DNA of 40,511 bases from an uncultured Lachnospiraceae bacterium (GTDB lineage Bacteria; Bacillota; Clostridia; Lachnospirales; Lachnospiraceae), in contig CANPIM010000030.1 of NCBI GenBank assembly GCA_947574135.1, forward strand, positions 1 through 40,511, in the 5' to 3' direction. The translations under genes were made by a program, and so were the position numbers. Position 1 is the first letter of the stretch, and each line of letters starts with the position of its first letter. Shown here in pieces: positions 13,421-23,420 of this stretch. Under the pieces are notes generated by a model. That model saw only the letters and a program-made list of their open reading frames with translations. It had not been told where the DNA came from and did no database searches.

Positions 13421-13728
13421 CAGGCATTAATTTTTTCAATCTTTACTGCTGTGTACTGCTGTCTGTGTCCGTTTTTCTTGTGATATCCGGACTTTCTCTT
13501 GTACTTGTAAACGATGACCTTCTTGGCCTTTCCGTCACCGATTACAGATGCTTCCACAGTTGCTCCGGCTACGGTGGGATTTCCAACAGTCAGAGCATCT
13601 CCGCCAACAGCCAGAACCTGATCAAAGGTGTAGGTTGAACCGGCCTCAGCCCCCAGCTTCTCCACTCTGATTACGTCGCCTTCTGCTACCTTGTACTGTT
13701 TACCACCTGTTGCAATAATTGCGTACAT
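13420..13728 (-). CDS. rplU: 50S ribosomal protein L21
   Basis: This encodes 102 residues with the L21 pattern: [14 protein letters not shown] at the start and the 23S rRNA-contacting [19 protein letters not shown] near the end. It is the first gene of the rplU-prp-rpmA unit, behind AGGAGGTGCC. The upstream leader may carry feedback control. Confidence 0.98.
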   Translation of the reverse strand: MYAIIATGGKQYKVAEGDVIRVEKLGAEAGSTYTFDQVLAVGGDALTVGNPTVAGATVEASVIGDGKAKKVIVYKYKRKSGYHKKNGHRQQYTAVKIEKINA

Positions 13729-13730
13729 AT

Positions 13731-13810
13731 GGCACCTCCTATATCATTACTCGCCAACTTCGGTGGCTGGAAGCTCCAGCGCTTATACCTCATTGTGCGG
13801 CATCCGTTAC
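13731..13810 (-). ncRNA. Candidate L21 leader RNA
   Basis: The 5' untranslated region of rplU on the minus strand includes the hairpin GCTGGA-GCT-TCCAGC (13775-13761) and a run of structure up to the AGGAGGTGCC site. Firmicutes rplU genes often carry a conserved L21 leader that lets L21 repress its own operon. The placement fits; the detailed consensus was not checked. Confidence 0.5.
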
Positions 13811-13839
13811 ATATTAGCACAGGACTTGGCTTATGTCAA
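13811..13839 (-). promoter_or_regulatory. Strong sigma-A promoter of rplU-prp-rpmA
   Basis: On the minus strand a perfect TTGACA (13839-13834), 17-bp spacer with TGTGC before the -10, and TAATAT (13816-13811). It starts just beyond the stop of the SGNH-protein gene at 13869. Confidence 0.9.
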
Positions 13840-13868
13840 CTATTTTTGGAAATGTTTTCGATTTCGAT

Positions 13869-15338
13869 TTACCGGTGAACAAAAAGCCCGGGTTCCTCCG
13901 CATCCACCAAAATGGCATCCACTACCTGACGGAGTCCCCTGTCATACACCACCACATGGATTCCTTCCCCTTCCGTGGCAAACTCCTCATTGGCAAGGGA
14001 AATGGATGCAGAGCCTCCGCTTTCCTCATTCTCTCCGCGAATAAGGGAAAGCTTATAGGATGTTTGGTCCTCCAGGGTTCCAAAGAGCTCCGGGATCCCA
14101 AGACCGGCCTGCCAGGCCAGAACCTGCCGGTCCTGTAAAATAGCCCCATAATCTGCACCGGAGGTTACAATATCAGTGCCCATGCCCAGGGCCCGAAGCT
14201 GCTCCAACACCTCTTCCGGAAGCCTTTTTAGGGCAGGAGAACCATTGACAGCGAAAAACAGGGTGTACCGCTCCTCCAGATGCTCCAGCCAGTCTGTAAA
14301 TTCTATGCAGGTGGAGAGCTTGGCATTCTGAGACTGCATTTCATACAGGGGAAGAAGCTCCTTTAAATATGCGTAATCTGGATCCTCCCAACGGCTGGGA
14401 AGATCATATTGCTCCTTTAAATAGTTGCCAAGCCAGCTCCCAAGCTTTTCCGCTCCATAAATATTCAGGTGGCTGGCATCCCTGGCATCCCTGGCATAGT
14501 CAAAGTCCATGGCTTCCATAAGCTTAGGATCATTGAAATCCACAAAGGGAAGCTGGTATTCCTCTGCCAGGCCGGCCACCAGGTTGTGCTTTCCCGCATT
14601 CCAGCCGGCCCGGGGGGTTTTGATAAGCAAAAGGGAAATGTTCTCCTCCTCACAGAGATGGATGATCTCAAGAAGATAACAGTAAGCCTCCTCGTCCGCC
14701 GGATCCGGTTCCTCGTCCGGGGAAGGAGGGGTGCCCGCATAGGCAAAATCACAGGTGCCATTAGCCGCTACAAAGCCCAGACAGGGATCCTGTTTATCCG
14801 AAATGAGATAGGTGAAATCCTCCGCCTCCAGCGCATCCCAGCGGCTATGGTAGTTGGTAAGGGGAAGCACATAGCTTAGAAGAGATAAATCTTCCGCCCT
14901 GTCACAGTGATTTTTAACAGCTTCCCATTTAACCCGGGACCACTTCATATAGTCAAAGGCCTTTCGGTAGGCGGCCTCCCCGGAGGTGTGTAAGAGCTCG
15001 TTTACATCCAACACAGCCACAGAGGGTTTCTGGGTTCTCAGGATTTCCCGCAACCAGTAATAGGTGGCATATAGGGGCTGCTCCTCCGTTCCAAAGCTGT
15101 AGGCGGCTATGCCGCATTGCCGGTAAAGCTCCATGGGGGACAGGCCCATAATCGTCTGACTGCTGCCCAAAAGCACCACATCCACCCGGTTTTCGGGGAG
15201 CTCATAAAAGCCGTCCACAATCCGGGTGCTCTGCCAGGTGCCATACCACTTGGGGATATATATGGTTGTAAGAAGCTGGAAAACCAGGGCCAGTAAAACC
15301 AGAAAGACGCCGCAGCGGATGAGTTCCTTTTTCTTCAT
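13869..15338 (-). CDS. Membrane-anchored SGNH-fold protein, DltD/AlgJ-like partner of the MBOAT enzyme
   Basis: This encodes 489 residues. I use the ATG at 15338, which has GGAG seven bases upstream; an open frame continues 42 codons back, but through the tandem repeat array. One N-terminal helix (about 8-27) anchors an extracytoplasmic domain. GSSQ at 58-61 matches the Ser block and DASH at 287-290 the Asp-His block of SGNH hydrolases, as in DltD and AlgJ/AlgX. DltD-like proteins complete transfer or proofread acyl groups moved by MBOAT proteins. The last gene of the five-gene island; it may put acyl groups on a surface polymer. The polymer is unknown. Confidence 0.75.
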   Translation of the reverse strand: MKKKELIRCGVFLVLLALVFQLLTTIYIPKWYGTWQSTRIVDGFYELPENRVDVVLLGSSQTIMGLSPMELYRQCGIAAYSFGTEEQPLYATYYWLREILRTQKPSVAVLDVNELLHTSGEAAYRKAFDYMKWSRVKWEAVKNHCDRAEDLSLLSYVLPLTNYHSRWDALEAEDFTYLISDKQDPCLGFVAANGTCDFAYAGTPPSPDEEPDPADEEAYCYLLEIIHLCEEENISLLLIKTPRAGWNAGKHNLVAGLAEEYQLPFVDFNDPKLMEAMDFDYARDARDASHLNIYGAEKLGSWLGNYLKEQYDLPSRWEDPDYAYLKELLPLYEMQSQNAKLSTCIEFTDWLEHLEERYTLFFAVNGSPALKRLPEEVLEQLRALGMGTDIVTSGADYGAILQDRQVLAWQAGLGIPELFGTLEDQTSYKLSLIRGENEESGGSASISLANEEFATEGEGIHVVVYDRGLRQVVDAILVDAEEPGLFVHR

Positions 15339-15362
15339 TTCCATACTCCGTCCTGTAAAATT

Positions 15363-15542
15363 TTGGGAAAGCGATAATTCTTGCAAAAACGAAAAATCTT
15401 GCAAAAGCGATAATTCTTGCAAAAACAAAAAATCTTGCAAAAGCGAAAAATCTTGCAAAAACAAAAAAATCTTGCAAAAGCGAAAAATCTTGCCAAAACG
15501 AAAAGTTTTGCAAAGCGAAAAGTCTTGGGAAAGCTAAAATCT
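15363..15542. repeat. Array of about ten 18-bp tandem repeats between two island genes
   Basis: Plus-strand units of the type TTGCAAAAGCGAAAAATC begin at 15363, 15381, 15399, 15417, 15435, 15453, 15472, 15490, 15508 and 15525. Spacing is 18 bp with single-base slips (19 and 17). The two end units have TTGGGAAAGC; inner ones have TTGCAAAA(A/G)C and one TTGCCA. The array fills the gap between the MBOAT stop and the SGNH gene start. There are no unique spacers, so it is not a CRISPR array. Confidence 0.95.
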
Positions 15543-17018
15543 CTGGTAAATAAAGGCTGCCGCATCATAATCTCCTCCATAACAGCCAAAAATCAGCACC
15601 GCGGCAAAAAGAAGCAGGTAGAGACTCCAGCGAAAGGCCAGATTTTGTACAGCCAGGGTTTCCCGAATTCGGATTCTCTGCTGGAGCACAGACACCAGGA
15701 GAAGGATCAGCAGGGAGAAAATCGCCAGCACCCAGTCCTGGGGCTTCAGAAGCCTACACAGGGAGCCGTCAAATAAAATTCGGGGATTGAAAACCCTTCC
15801 CATGGAAGCCAGCATGGAAAGCGCCGTCCGAAGGCTTGGAGCCCGGAAAAACACAAAGCCCAGATTTACCAGGAAAAAGGTCCGAAGGCCCTGGAAAAAA
15901 TGCCAGGAAAAGACTTCCGTATTTATCCGAAGCAAGGCAATCAGCCGCTTCCAAAGAGGGGTGAAAAGCTCCCCGGATACAATGTAAAACCAGTGGAGCA
16001 GGCCGGAGCCCACAATAAAATTCCAGCTTCCCCCATGCCACATTCCCACGGAAAACCAGAGGATCAACATGCCTGTGTAGAGGGGAAGCTTCTTTCCCCT
16101 CTTTTTTCCAAACCGTTTTTTACTCCAATCCAGATAGGCAATGAAAAGGCCGGATTTTTGCAGAGGGTAAAAAAGGTAATCCTTAAACCATGCCCCCAGA
16201 GTTATATGCCAGCGGCGCCAGTATTCGGAAATGCTCCGGGAAAAGTAGGGACAGGTAAAATTTTCCGGCAGAGAAATGCCAAAAATCTGAGAGACTCCCA
16301 ATACAATATCCATACAACCGGAGAAATCCGTGTACAGCTGAAAAGCAAAGCAGACCGTGGCCACAACAAGGTACCAGCCCTGGTATACGGGATACTGGTC
16401 ATAGACCAGATTTACGGCCATAGCCAGTCGCTCGGAGATCACCAGCTTCTTGAAAAAGCCCCACAGAATCCGCTGGGCTCCGAAGGCTATCTGCTCATAG
16501 GAGAAGGCATGGGGAGCAAAAAGCTGCCCGGCCATCTGGGAATACCGGGTTATAGGACCGGAGGTCATCTGTGGAAAATAGGCGGCAAAAAGGGCATGGC
16601 GAAAAGGATTTCGCTGGGCCGGCAGAATCCCCCAGGAAACATCAATGACATAGCCCAGAATACTCATGGTATAAAAGGAAATCCCCAGAGGAGCCAGGGC
16701 TCCAAAGGGAGCGGAAAGCCCGAAAAAGCGCACGTATTTCAGGAGAAACAGCGGGATCAGGGTGAGAATCACAAATATTCCCGTAAGGAGCCCCTTTCTT
16801 TTGGACCCCTCCTTGACCCGCTCCAGGGTAAGACCAGCTAGATAGGTAATCACAATCCCGTACAGCAGAAAGCATAAGACGGCCCATCCGCCGGAAACAT
16901 AATAAAAAACCAGGCTGGCTGCCAGCAGAAGCATCCACTGAAAGCGCCGTGGAATTACATAGTAGATCCCTGCGGTAATTGTAAAAAAGCAGAGAAATGA
17001 AAAGGATGTCAGTGCCAT
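15534..17018 (-). CDS. MBOAT-family membrane O-acyltransferase (DltB/AlgI-like)
   Basis: This encodes 494 residues with about ten or more membrane helices. MBOAT enzymes pass acyl groups across the membrane to a hydroxyl acceptor. Conserved features are YFPQMTSGPITRY (147-159), DFSGCMDI (231-238), EYWRRWHITL with His271, and MWHGGSWN with the presumed catalytic His328. This matches DltB and AlgI. GGGAGAG lies about 10 bases before the ATG. Encoded with an acyl carrier protein and an FkbH-like enzyme, it probably uses an ACP-bound acyl donor. Alternative acceptors are teichoic acid, capsule or exopolysaccharide. Confidence 0.92.
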   Translation of the reverse strand: MALTSFSFLCFFTITAGIYYVIPRRFQWMLLLAASLVFYYVSGGWAVLCFLLYGIVITYLAGLTLERVKEGSKRKGLLTGIFVILTLIPLFLLKYVRFFGLSAPFGALAPLGISFYTMSILGYVIDVSWGILPAQRNPFRHALFAAYFPQMTSGPITRYSQMAGQLFAPHAFSYEQIAFGAQRILWGFFKKLVISERLAMAVNLVYDQYPVYQGWYLVVATVCFAFQLYTDFSGCMDIVLGVSQIFGISLPENFTCPYFSRSISEYWRRWHITLGAWFKDYLFYPLQKSGLFIAYLDWSKKRFGKKRGKKLPLYTGMLILWFSVGMWHGGSWNFIVGSGLLHWFYIVSGELFTPLWKRLIALLRINTEVFSWHFFQGLRTFFLVNLGFVFFRAPSLRTALSMLASMGRVFNPRILFDGSLCRLLKPQDWVLAIFSLLILLLVSVLQQRIRIRETLAVQNLAFRWSLYLLLFAAVLIFGCYGGDYDAAAFIYQRF

Positions 17019-17057
17019 AGTATATGTGCTCTCCCGCTCTTTTGTGACTTCTTGAGA

Positions 17058-17450
17058 CTAGGCCTTCGAAGCTTCTGTCTCCAAAAGCTCAATCAACCCA
17101 AGCTCTGTCATGAGAAAAGCCACCCGCCGCATGCCGAACAGAATGGCTTCCTTGGGCTCTGAAATGACCATGGCCCCTTTTTTCTCAAAGCTTTCCATGG
17201 CTTCCTTTAGATGATCGGTTTCATAGCAGGTATGATAGAGAAACTGACGCTTTTTTACCAGCTTTTCCACCACAGGACCGGAAATCAGCTCTATTCGGGA
17301 ACCGTCCTCTAGGGTGAGCATGCGCAGGTACGCATTCTGTTTTTGATCAAATACTGTCTGGCTGATGGTATGTACCGGAAACAGGGCCTGCACATAGGCA
17401 GTCAGAGCCTCCAAGTCCCCGGCCGCAATTCCCGTGTGATGAAATCTCAT
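17058..17450 (-). CDS. VOC-superfamily (glyoxalase-like) protein
   Basis: This encodes 130 residues with the paired beta-alpha-beta pattern of VOC proteins: MRFHHTGIAAGDLEALTAYV, then RIELISG, HTCYETDHLKEAMESFEKKG and LIELLE. Possible metal ligands are His5, Glu54, His73 and Glu125-126. Relatives include methylmalonyl-CoA epimerase and glyoxalase I. In this island it may epimerise or otherwise process the ACP-bound acyl group before transfer. That function is inferred from context; no specific substrate can be read. Confidence 0.75.
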   Translation of the reverse strand: MRFHHTGIAAGDLEALTAYVQALFPVHTISQTVFDQKQNAYLRMLTLEDGSRIELISGPVVEKLVKKRQFLYHTCYETDHLKEAMESFEKKGAMVISEPKEAILFGMRRVAFLMTELGLIELLETEASKA

Positions 17451-17453
17451 GCC

Positions 17454-17693
17454 TTATACCCGCTCCTCAATAATATCTGCCATGGCTCCCACATTTTTCA
17501 TGCCCGTAACCTCGCCCATGGTGAATTTCATGCCAAAATGCCGCTCCACAGCCACAATGAGGTTGATATGCTCCAGGCTGTCCCAATCCTCAATGTCCTC
17601 CGCCGTAGTCTCCTCAGCTACCCGGATTTCCTCATCGTCAAACACATCCTGAAACACCTGATTTAATCCGGAAAAAATTTCTTCTCTTGTCAT
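17454..17693 (-). CDS. Acyl carrier protein (DltC-like or FkbJ-like)
   Basis: This encodes 79 acidic residues from the ATG at 17693, which overlaps the stop of the FkbH gene (ATGA). The phosphopantetheine attachment serine is in DWDSLEHINL, about residue 40. The pattern is that of discrete carrier proteins in dlt and glyceryl-ACP pathways. It would carry the acyl unit made by the FkbH-like enzyme to the MBOAT protein. Confidence 0.9.
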   Translation of the reverse strand: MTREEIFSGLNQVFQDVFDDEEIRVAEETTAEDIEDWDSLEHINLIVAVERHFGMKFTMGEVTGMKNVGAMADIIEERV

Positions 17694-19480
17694 TGGTCCT
17701 CTACCACCTTTATCACTTGATTTTTCTGTATATAGGGCTCTTCCAGGGACAGGCTCCACATTGTATTGCCCGCCTCATCAGAGGAAATCCTGGTAAAGCC
17801 CTGATCCTGGTAAAAATCCTTTACCATGGCGTTTTTGGCTGTGGGATAATAATATCCCCGAAGCTCCCGGATCCCAAGAGCCCTGCTGCGCATGACCAGA
17901 GTATCCAGCATGGCCGCCTCCATCTGCCGCTTCAATACCCGGCAACTCATAATCCAAAGCTCCAGGTGAAGCACCCCATCCTCCCTGCGGCCAATGATCA
18001 CGGACACCACCCCATTGTCCCCAAATTTGTCTGCTAGCTTTCCATATAGGGTCAAATACTGGTCGTTGGCTGCAATCTCTTCTATCTCCCCCTGGGTATA
18101 GCGCCGGGTAGTGAGATTAAACTGATTGCTTTTATTGGTCAGCTGGGCAATGCGAGCCAGATACAGGGGCACAAAGCTTTGGATCCGGGCCTCCATCTCC
18201 AGGGAGATAAGATAATCCTCATAGTTGGAAAAGGCCGCCTGCTGCCGGGCCCGCTGCATATTTTCCCGGTACATGGCATTGCGCTTCAGATCGTCCCCGG
18301 AAAGACGGGTGATCTCGAAAAAGCCGGAGCGATCCAAAAGACGGATGGCCTGCTCCGGAGCCGTAAGCTCCGGGACGCTGACCTCTGGCAGCTGCCCGGA
18401 AACCATGGCCCGCTCCGCCGGATTGTCGTCCACAAAAACCAGACTTTCCGGCAAAAGGTTCAGCCTTTCTGCAATCTGTACGAGATTCCTGTCCTTTGGC
18501 TCCCAGTTGGCCATAATTACCTGGAAATCCTCTGGTTTTAGGGGGGCATCCGGGTGAGAAAGGCCGGCATAAGCATTTTCCATCTCATTTTTAGAGTTTA
18601 CATTTAAAAGAATTCCTAAGTCCTTGAGTTCCTTTAAATATTGTTGAAATTCCGTAAAGACCTGTCCGGTGGGCGCTTCCTGTCCAATGGCCAGATTCTC
18701 CGGCCCGTCGTCTCCCACCACGCCGCCCCAGAGGGTGTTGTCCAGATCCAGGGCCAGGCCCTTTTTATTCCGGCCCAAAAGAGATTTGAGAATCTTACTC
18801 ACCTCAAAGGCCAGATCCGGGATAAAGGGAACCGCCAGGGCGTACTTGTACATATACCAGTAAAAGGGCTCCTGCCAGGCCTCCAGCCCACACCGGGCGC
18901 TTATATACTGGAGATCCAGGATGTAAAAGTGATCATGCTCCCTGGCATAGGCGGCAAACTTTTCATTGAGCCGGTTTAAAAAGGAAACCCGCCCCTCCAA
19001 AAAGACTCCGTCCTGATTTCCCATAAGCCGGTAGGCGGGGAACTCAAAATTGTTCTGAATAATGGGACAGTGATGCTGCTCCCAAAGCCGCTCCCACATA
19101 TCTGCAAACCGCTGATATTCCGCTTCCAGCAGGGCCTCTGCCTGTTCTGGGGAATCCCCCGCCTTTGGGTAAGCGGTAATGTTCCGGTTGGTGGTGTACA
19201 CATAGATAAAATCCGGTGCAAAGGCCAAAAGCTTTTCATGGGGAAACATGGCGTCCTGATAATATTGATTGTACGCGGACTCATAAAACTCTGCCTTTAT
19301 CCCCTGATTTAAGAGAAATAAGTCCAGAATCAGCAAAATATCATGGGTGGTGGAGCCTCCCAGCACAGCTATTTTCTTTGTTAGAAAGCTTTCGTGCTCT
19401 TTCAAAAGCTTCCGCCGGAGACTTTTTTTCTTTTTTAAAATCCACTGGCTGTCAAAGGGGTATTCCAAAGCCTTCATCAT
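17690..19480 (-). CDS. FkbH-like HAD-IIIC phosphatase, predicted glyceryl-ACP synthase
   Basis: This encodes 596 residues. An N-terminal SGNH-like region (about 35-230) starts KIAVLGGSTTHDILL. A HAD domain follows, with the nucleophile pair D245 and D247 in LDLDNTLWGGVVGDDG and VFVDDNP further on. A GNAT-like C-terminus (about 430-580) carries NKSNQFNLTTRRY. FkbH proteins take 1,3-bisphosphoglycerate, remove the phosphate and load glycerate on an ACP. The next gene is an ACP with overlapping start, which supports this role. It heads the island, 54 bp after rng, with no clear promoter of its own. Confidence 0.88.
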   Translation of the reverse strand: MMKALEYPFDSQWILKKKKSLRRKLLKEHESFLTKKIAVLGGSTTHDILLILDLFLLNQGIKAEFYESAYNQYYQDAMFPHEKLLAFAPDFIYVYTTNRNITAYPKAGDSPEQAEALLEAEYQRFADMWERLWEQHHCPIIQNNFEFPAYRLMGNQDGVFLEGRVSFLNRLNEKFAAYAREHDHFYILDLQYISARCGLEAWQEPFYWYMYKYALAVPFIPDLAFEVSKILKSLLGRNKKGLALDLDNTLWGGVVGDDGPENLAIGQEAPTGQVFTEFQQYLKELKDLGILLNVNSKNEMENAYAGLSHPDAPLKPEDFQVIMANWEPKDRNLVQIAERLNLLPESLVFVDDNPAERAMVSGQLPEVSVPELTAPEQAIRLLDRSGFFEITRLSGDDLKRNAMYRENMQRARQQAAFSNYEDYLISLEMEARIQSFVPLYLARIAQLTNKSNQFNLTTRRYTQGEIEEIAANDQYLTLYGKLADKFGDNGVVSVIIGRREDGVLHLELWIMSCRVLKRQMEAAMLDTLVMRSRALGIRELRGYYYPTAKNAMVKDFYQDQGFTRISSDEAGNTMWSLSLEEPYIQKNQVIKVVEDQ

Positions 19481-19534
19481 CCGTACTCCATCCTGTTTTT
19501 ACTTCTGGTCTTACTTCTGGTCCTAAGACCATCC

Positions 19535-20782
19535 CTATTTTAGCAAACTATCCTGGGTTTTGCAACCATTGCCCAGATCTTCCCATTGCTCTGCCAGAGA
19601 TTTTCGGGCTTTTTTTCGGGTCAGCTCCACCAGATTAAGCTTTGTCATATCCACCAAAACCGCCTTTATGGGATCCTTCTTTAATTCTCCGGCCAAAAGC
19701 TCCAGAAGCTCCAGCCGGTCCTCCTTTTTTTCCATGTCTATAAAGTCAATGAGAATGATCCCAGAGAGATTTCTAAGGCGCAGCTGCCGGGCCGTCTCCC
19801 GGGCCGCCTCCTGATTGATCTTTCGGAAAGTCTGCTGCTTCTTTTTCCCGCCCTCATACTTTCCCGTATTTACATCCACCACCGTGAGAGCCTCTGTGGG
19901 CTGGATCACCAGATACCCTCCGGATTTCAGCCAGACCCGTTCCCGAAGCCCATCCTCCAGGGCCTTCTCCAGACTGTAGCATTTGGTCAGGGGCAAGAGT
20001 CTGTCCTGGTAAAGGGTAAGCTTGTTCAGATCCTCCGGCTGAGCATCCCTGAGATAAGCCTGTATGTCATCATACAACTTTTTATCGTCCGTGAGAATCC
20101 CGGAAAGGCTATCCTTGGGAATCTGGCGAAGAGAGGAAAGAAAGGCAGGCTCTGTCCGGGAAAGCAGACTATAACAGGTGCGGCTTTTGGCCTTTTCCAG
20201 TATCTGGGTATAGGTCTCCTTCAGACGCGCAAGCTCCGCCCTAAGGACCGAGGCTTCCACCCCGGCGGCATTGGTTCGGGCAATGAGGCCAAAGCTTCCG
20301 TCCACAAAAGGGGCTAACAGCTCCCGAAGCCGGTTCCGTTCCTCCTGGGGAAGCTTGGAGGAAATCCCCAAAGTAGCATGCTGGCTTGTGAGAACCAGGT
20401 ATTTACCGGGGAAATTGAGGTTGGAGGTAACTGCCGGAAACTTGCTTTTTAAGGCCTCCCGGCTTACCTGCACCAGGATCTCGTCCCCCTCCACCAAAGG
20501 CTTTTTGGCATCCTTGTGTCTGCGGTTTAGCACCAGAGGCTTTGGATCCTCCTGGAGGGAATAATAACAGATCTGACCGGGAAGAATCTCCACAAAGGCC
20601 GCCTCCAACTGGGGAGCCAGATTTTGTACCTTTCCAATATATATATTGCCCAGAAGGGAGGGAGTCTCCTTCGGCTCTATGGACAGCTCCATAACCGTGT
20701 CGTCCTCCAATAGAGCGCTTAAAATTCCCAGCTGTTCTCTCTTTTTGCAATGGGTAACCAAAAATTGTCGTTTGGGTTCCAT
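19535..20782 (-). CDS. rng: Rne/Rng family ribonuclease (RNase G-like)
   Basis: This encodes 415 residues. An S1 RNA-binding domain lies near 40-120 (GNIYIGKVQNLAPQLEAAFVEI). The DNase-I-like catalytic part has metal-binding aspartates in TVVDVNTG and ILIDFIDM. The RNase E scaffold tail is absent, so it resembles RNase G. It processes rRNA and mRNA. It follows the radical SAM and DUF2344 genes; in related Clostridia it is commonly followed at once by rplU, but here the acyl-transfer island intervenes. Confidence 0.93.
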   Translation of the reverse strand: MEPKRQFLVTHCKKREQLGILSALLEDDTVMELSIEPKETPSLLGNIYIGKVQNLAPQLEAAFVEILPGQICYYSLQEDPKPLVLNRRHKDAKKPLVEGDEILVQVSREALKSKFPAVTSNLNFPGKYLVLTSQHATLGISSKLPQEERNRLRELLAPFVDGSFGLIARTNAAGVEASVLRAELARLKETYTQILEKAKSRTCYSLLSRTEPAFLSSLRQIPKDSLSGILTDDKKLYDDIQAYLRDAQPEDLNKLTLYQDRLLPLTKCYSLEKALEDGLRERVWLKSGGYLVIQPTEALTVVDVNTGKYEGGKKKQQTFRKINQEAARETARQLRLRNLSGIILIDFIDMEKKEDRLELLELLAGELKKDPIKAVLVDMTKLNLVELTRKKARKSLAEQWEDLGNGCKTQDSLLK

Positions 20783-20808
20783 GGTGAATAGTCCTTTCCA
20801 ACCGGAGC

Positions 20809-21526
20809 TTAAAATAGGCTTCCCAGGCTCTCCAGAGAGACAAAGGTCCTTGCCTCCCCGCCTTCCTGCGCGGCATAGAGCTCCTTTCGATGGATCCGGA
20901 GGGAAAAGGGCTCCATAGACTGTCCCAGATATAGGAAAAAAGCTTCCAGCACCAGCTCCGGTTTGATGTTGGTTACGCTGCCTGCAGACAGGCGAAGAAA
21001 AATGGTTTCCCCGTCCACCCGGGCCTCATAGATAAAGGGGCGGATATCCAGCTCCCTCTCTGCCTTTTTGCTCTTTTTCGTCACCCGGATTTCCGGCTGG
21101 TCAAGGAAATCAGAAAAAGCTTCCTTCCAGGACGGAGCACTGCACTCCTCCCCCTTGCTTTTTATTCCTGGCTCCTTTCCCGGACAGAAACACACCTCAT
21201 AGTCGGCAGCCGCCACCAAAGACATGGCATTTTGGGATTTTTCCTCCGATATCCGGAGGAAGGAAAGGATCTCTATCCCCTCCGTCATTACGGCATTCAG
21301 GCGCTCTACACCCTGAATCGAGGAAAGTCCCTCCGCCATCTCAAAGTCCAGGTATTCTCCGTCGCTGGTAAGCCCCACTCCCAGGGGAGAGGCAAAGGAC
21401 ATGATCATATGGGGGCTAAAACCCTCGGTGTAGGAGACGGGAATCCCGGCCCGCTTGAGGGCCTTCTGAAAATACCGCATGATGTCCAGATGACCGATAA
21501 ATTTCATAACCCCATATTTCCGGAAT

Positions 21527-21543
<17 letters not shown>
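20809..21543 (-). CDS. DUF2344 (TIGR03936) radical-SAM-associated protein
   Basis: This encodes 244 residues. I chose the GTG at 21543, seven bases after AGGAG, giving VKIRIKFRKYGVMKFIGHLD at the start; a longer frame lies inside the radical SAM gene. The two genes overlap by 17 bases, so they are coupled. Family features include FIGHLDIMRYFQKALKRAGIP and SYTEGFSPH. The family nearly always accompanies the adjacent TIGR03960-type radical SAM protein. The pair's biochemical role is not established, but the linkage to rng suggests RNA metabolism. Confidence 0.88.
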
Positions 21544-23416
<1,873 letters not shown>

Positions 23417-23420
23417 TGCG

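Noticed and set aside
15339-15464. 42-residue N-terminal extension of the SGNH protein through the array
   Set aside because: The ATG at 15338 has a well-placed GGAG and begins a normal membrane anchor; the extension is just repeat translation. It is kept only as a possibility in the findings.
15363-15542. CRISPR array
   Set aside because: Units are contiguous 18-bp repeats with no unique spacers and no cas genes nearby.
15335-15589. Phe/Lys/Cys-rich open frames across the tandem array
   Set aside because: They are products of an 18-bp repeat whose length keeps every frame open; no start signals fit.
15900-16841. Long plus-strand open frame (313 codons) opposite the MBOAT gene
   Set aside because: It is the antisense shadow of a clearly coding minus-strand gene with conserved motifs and lacks start signals.
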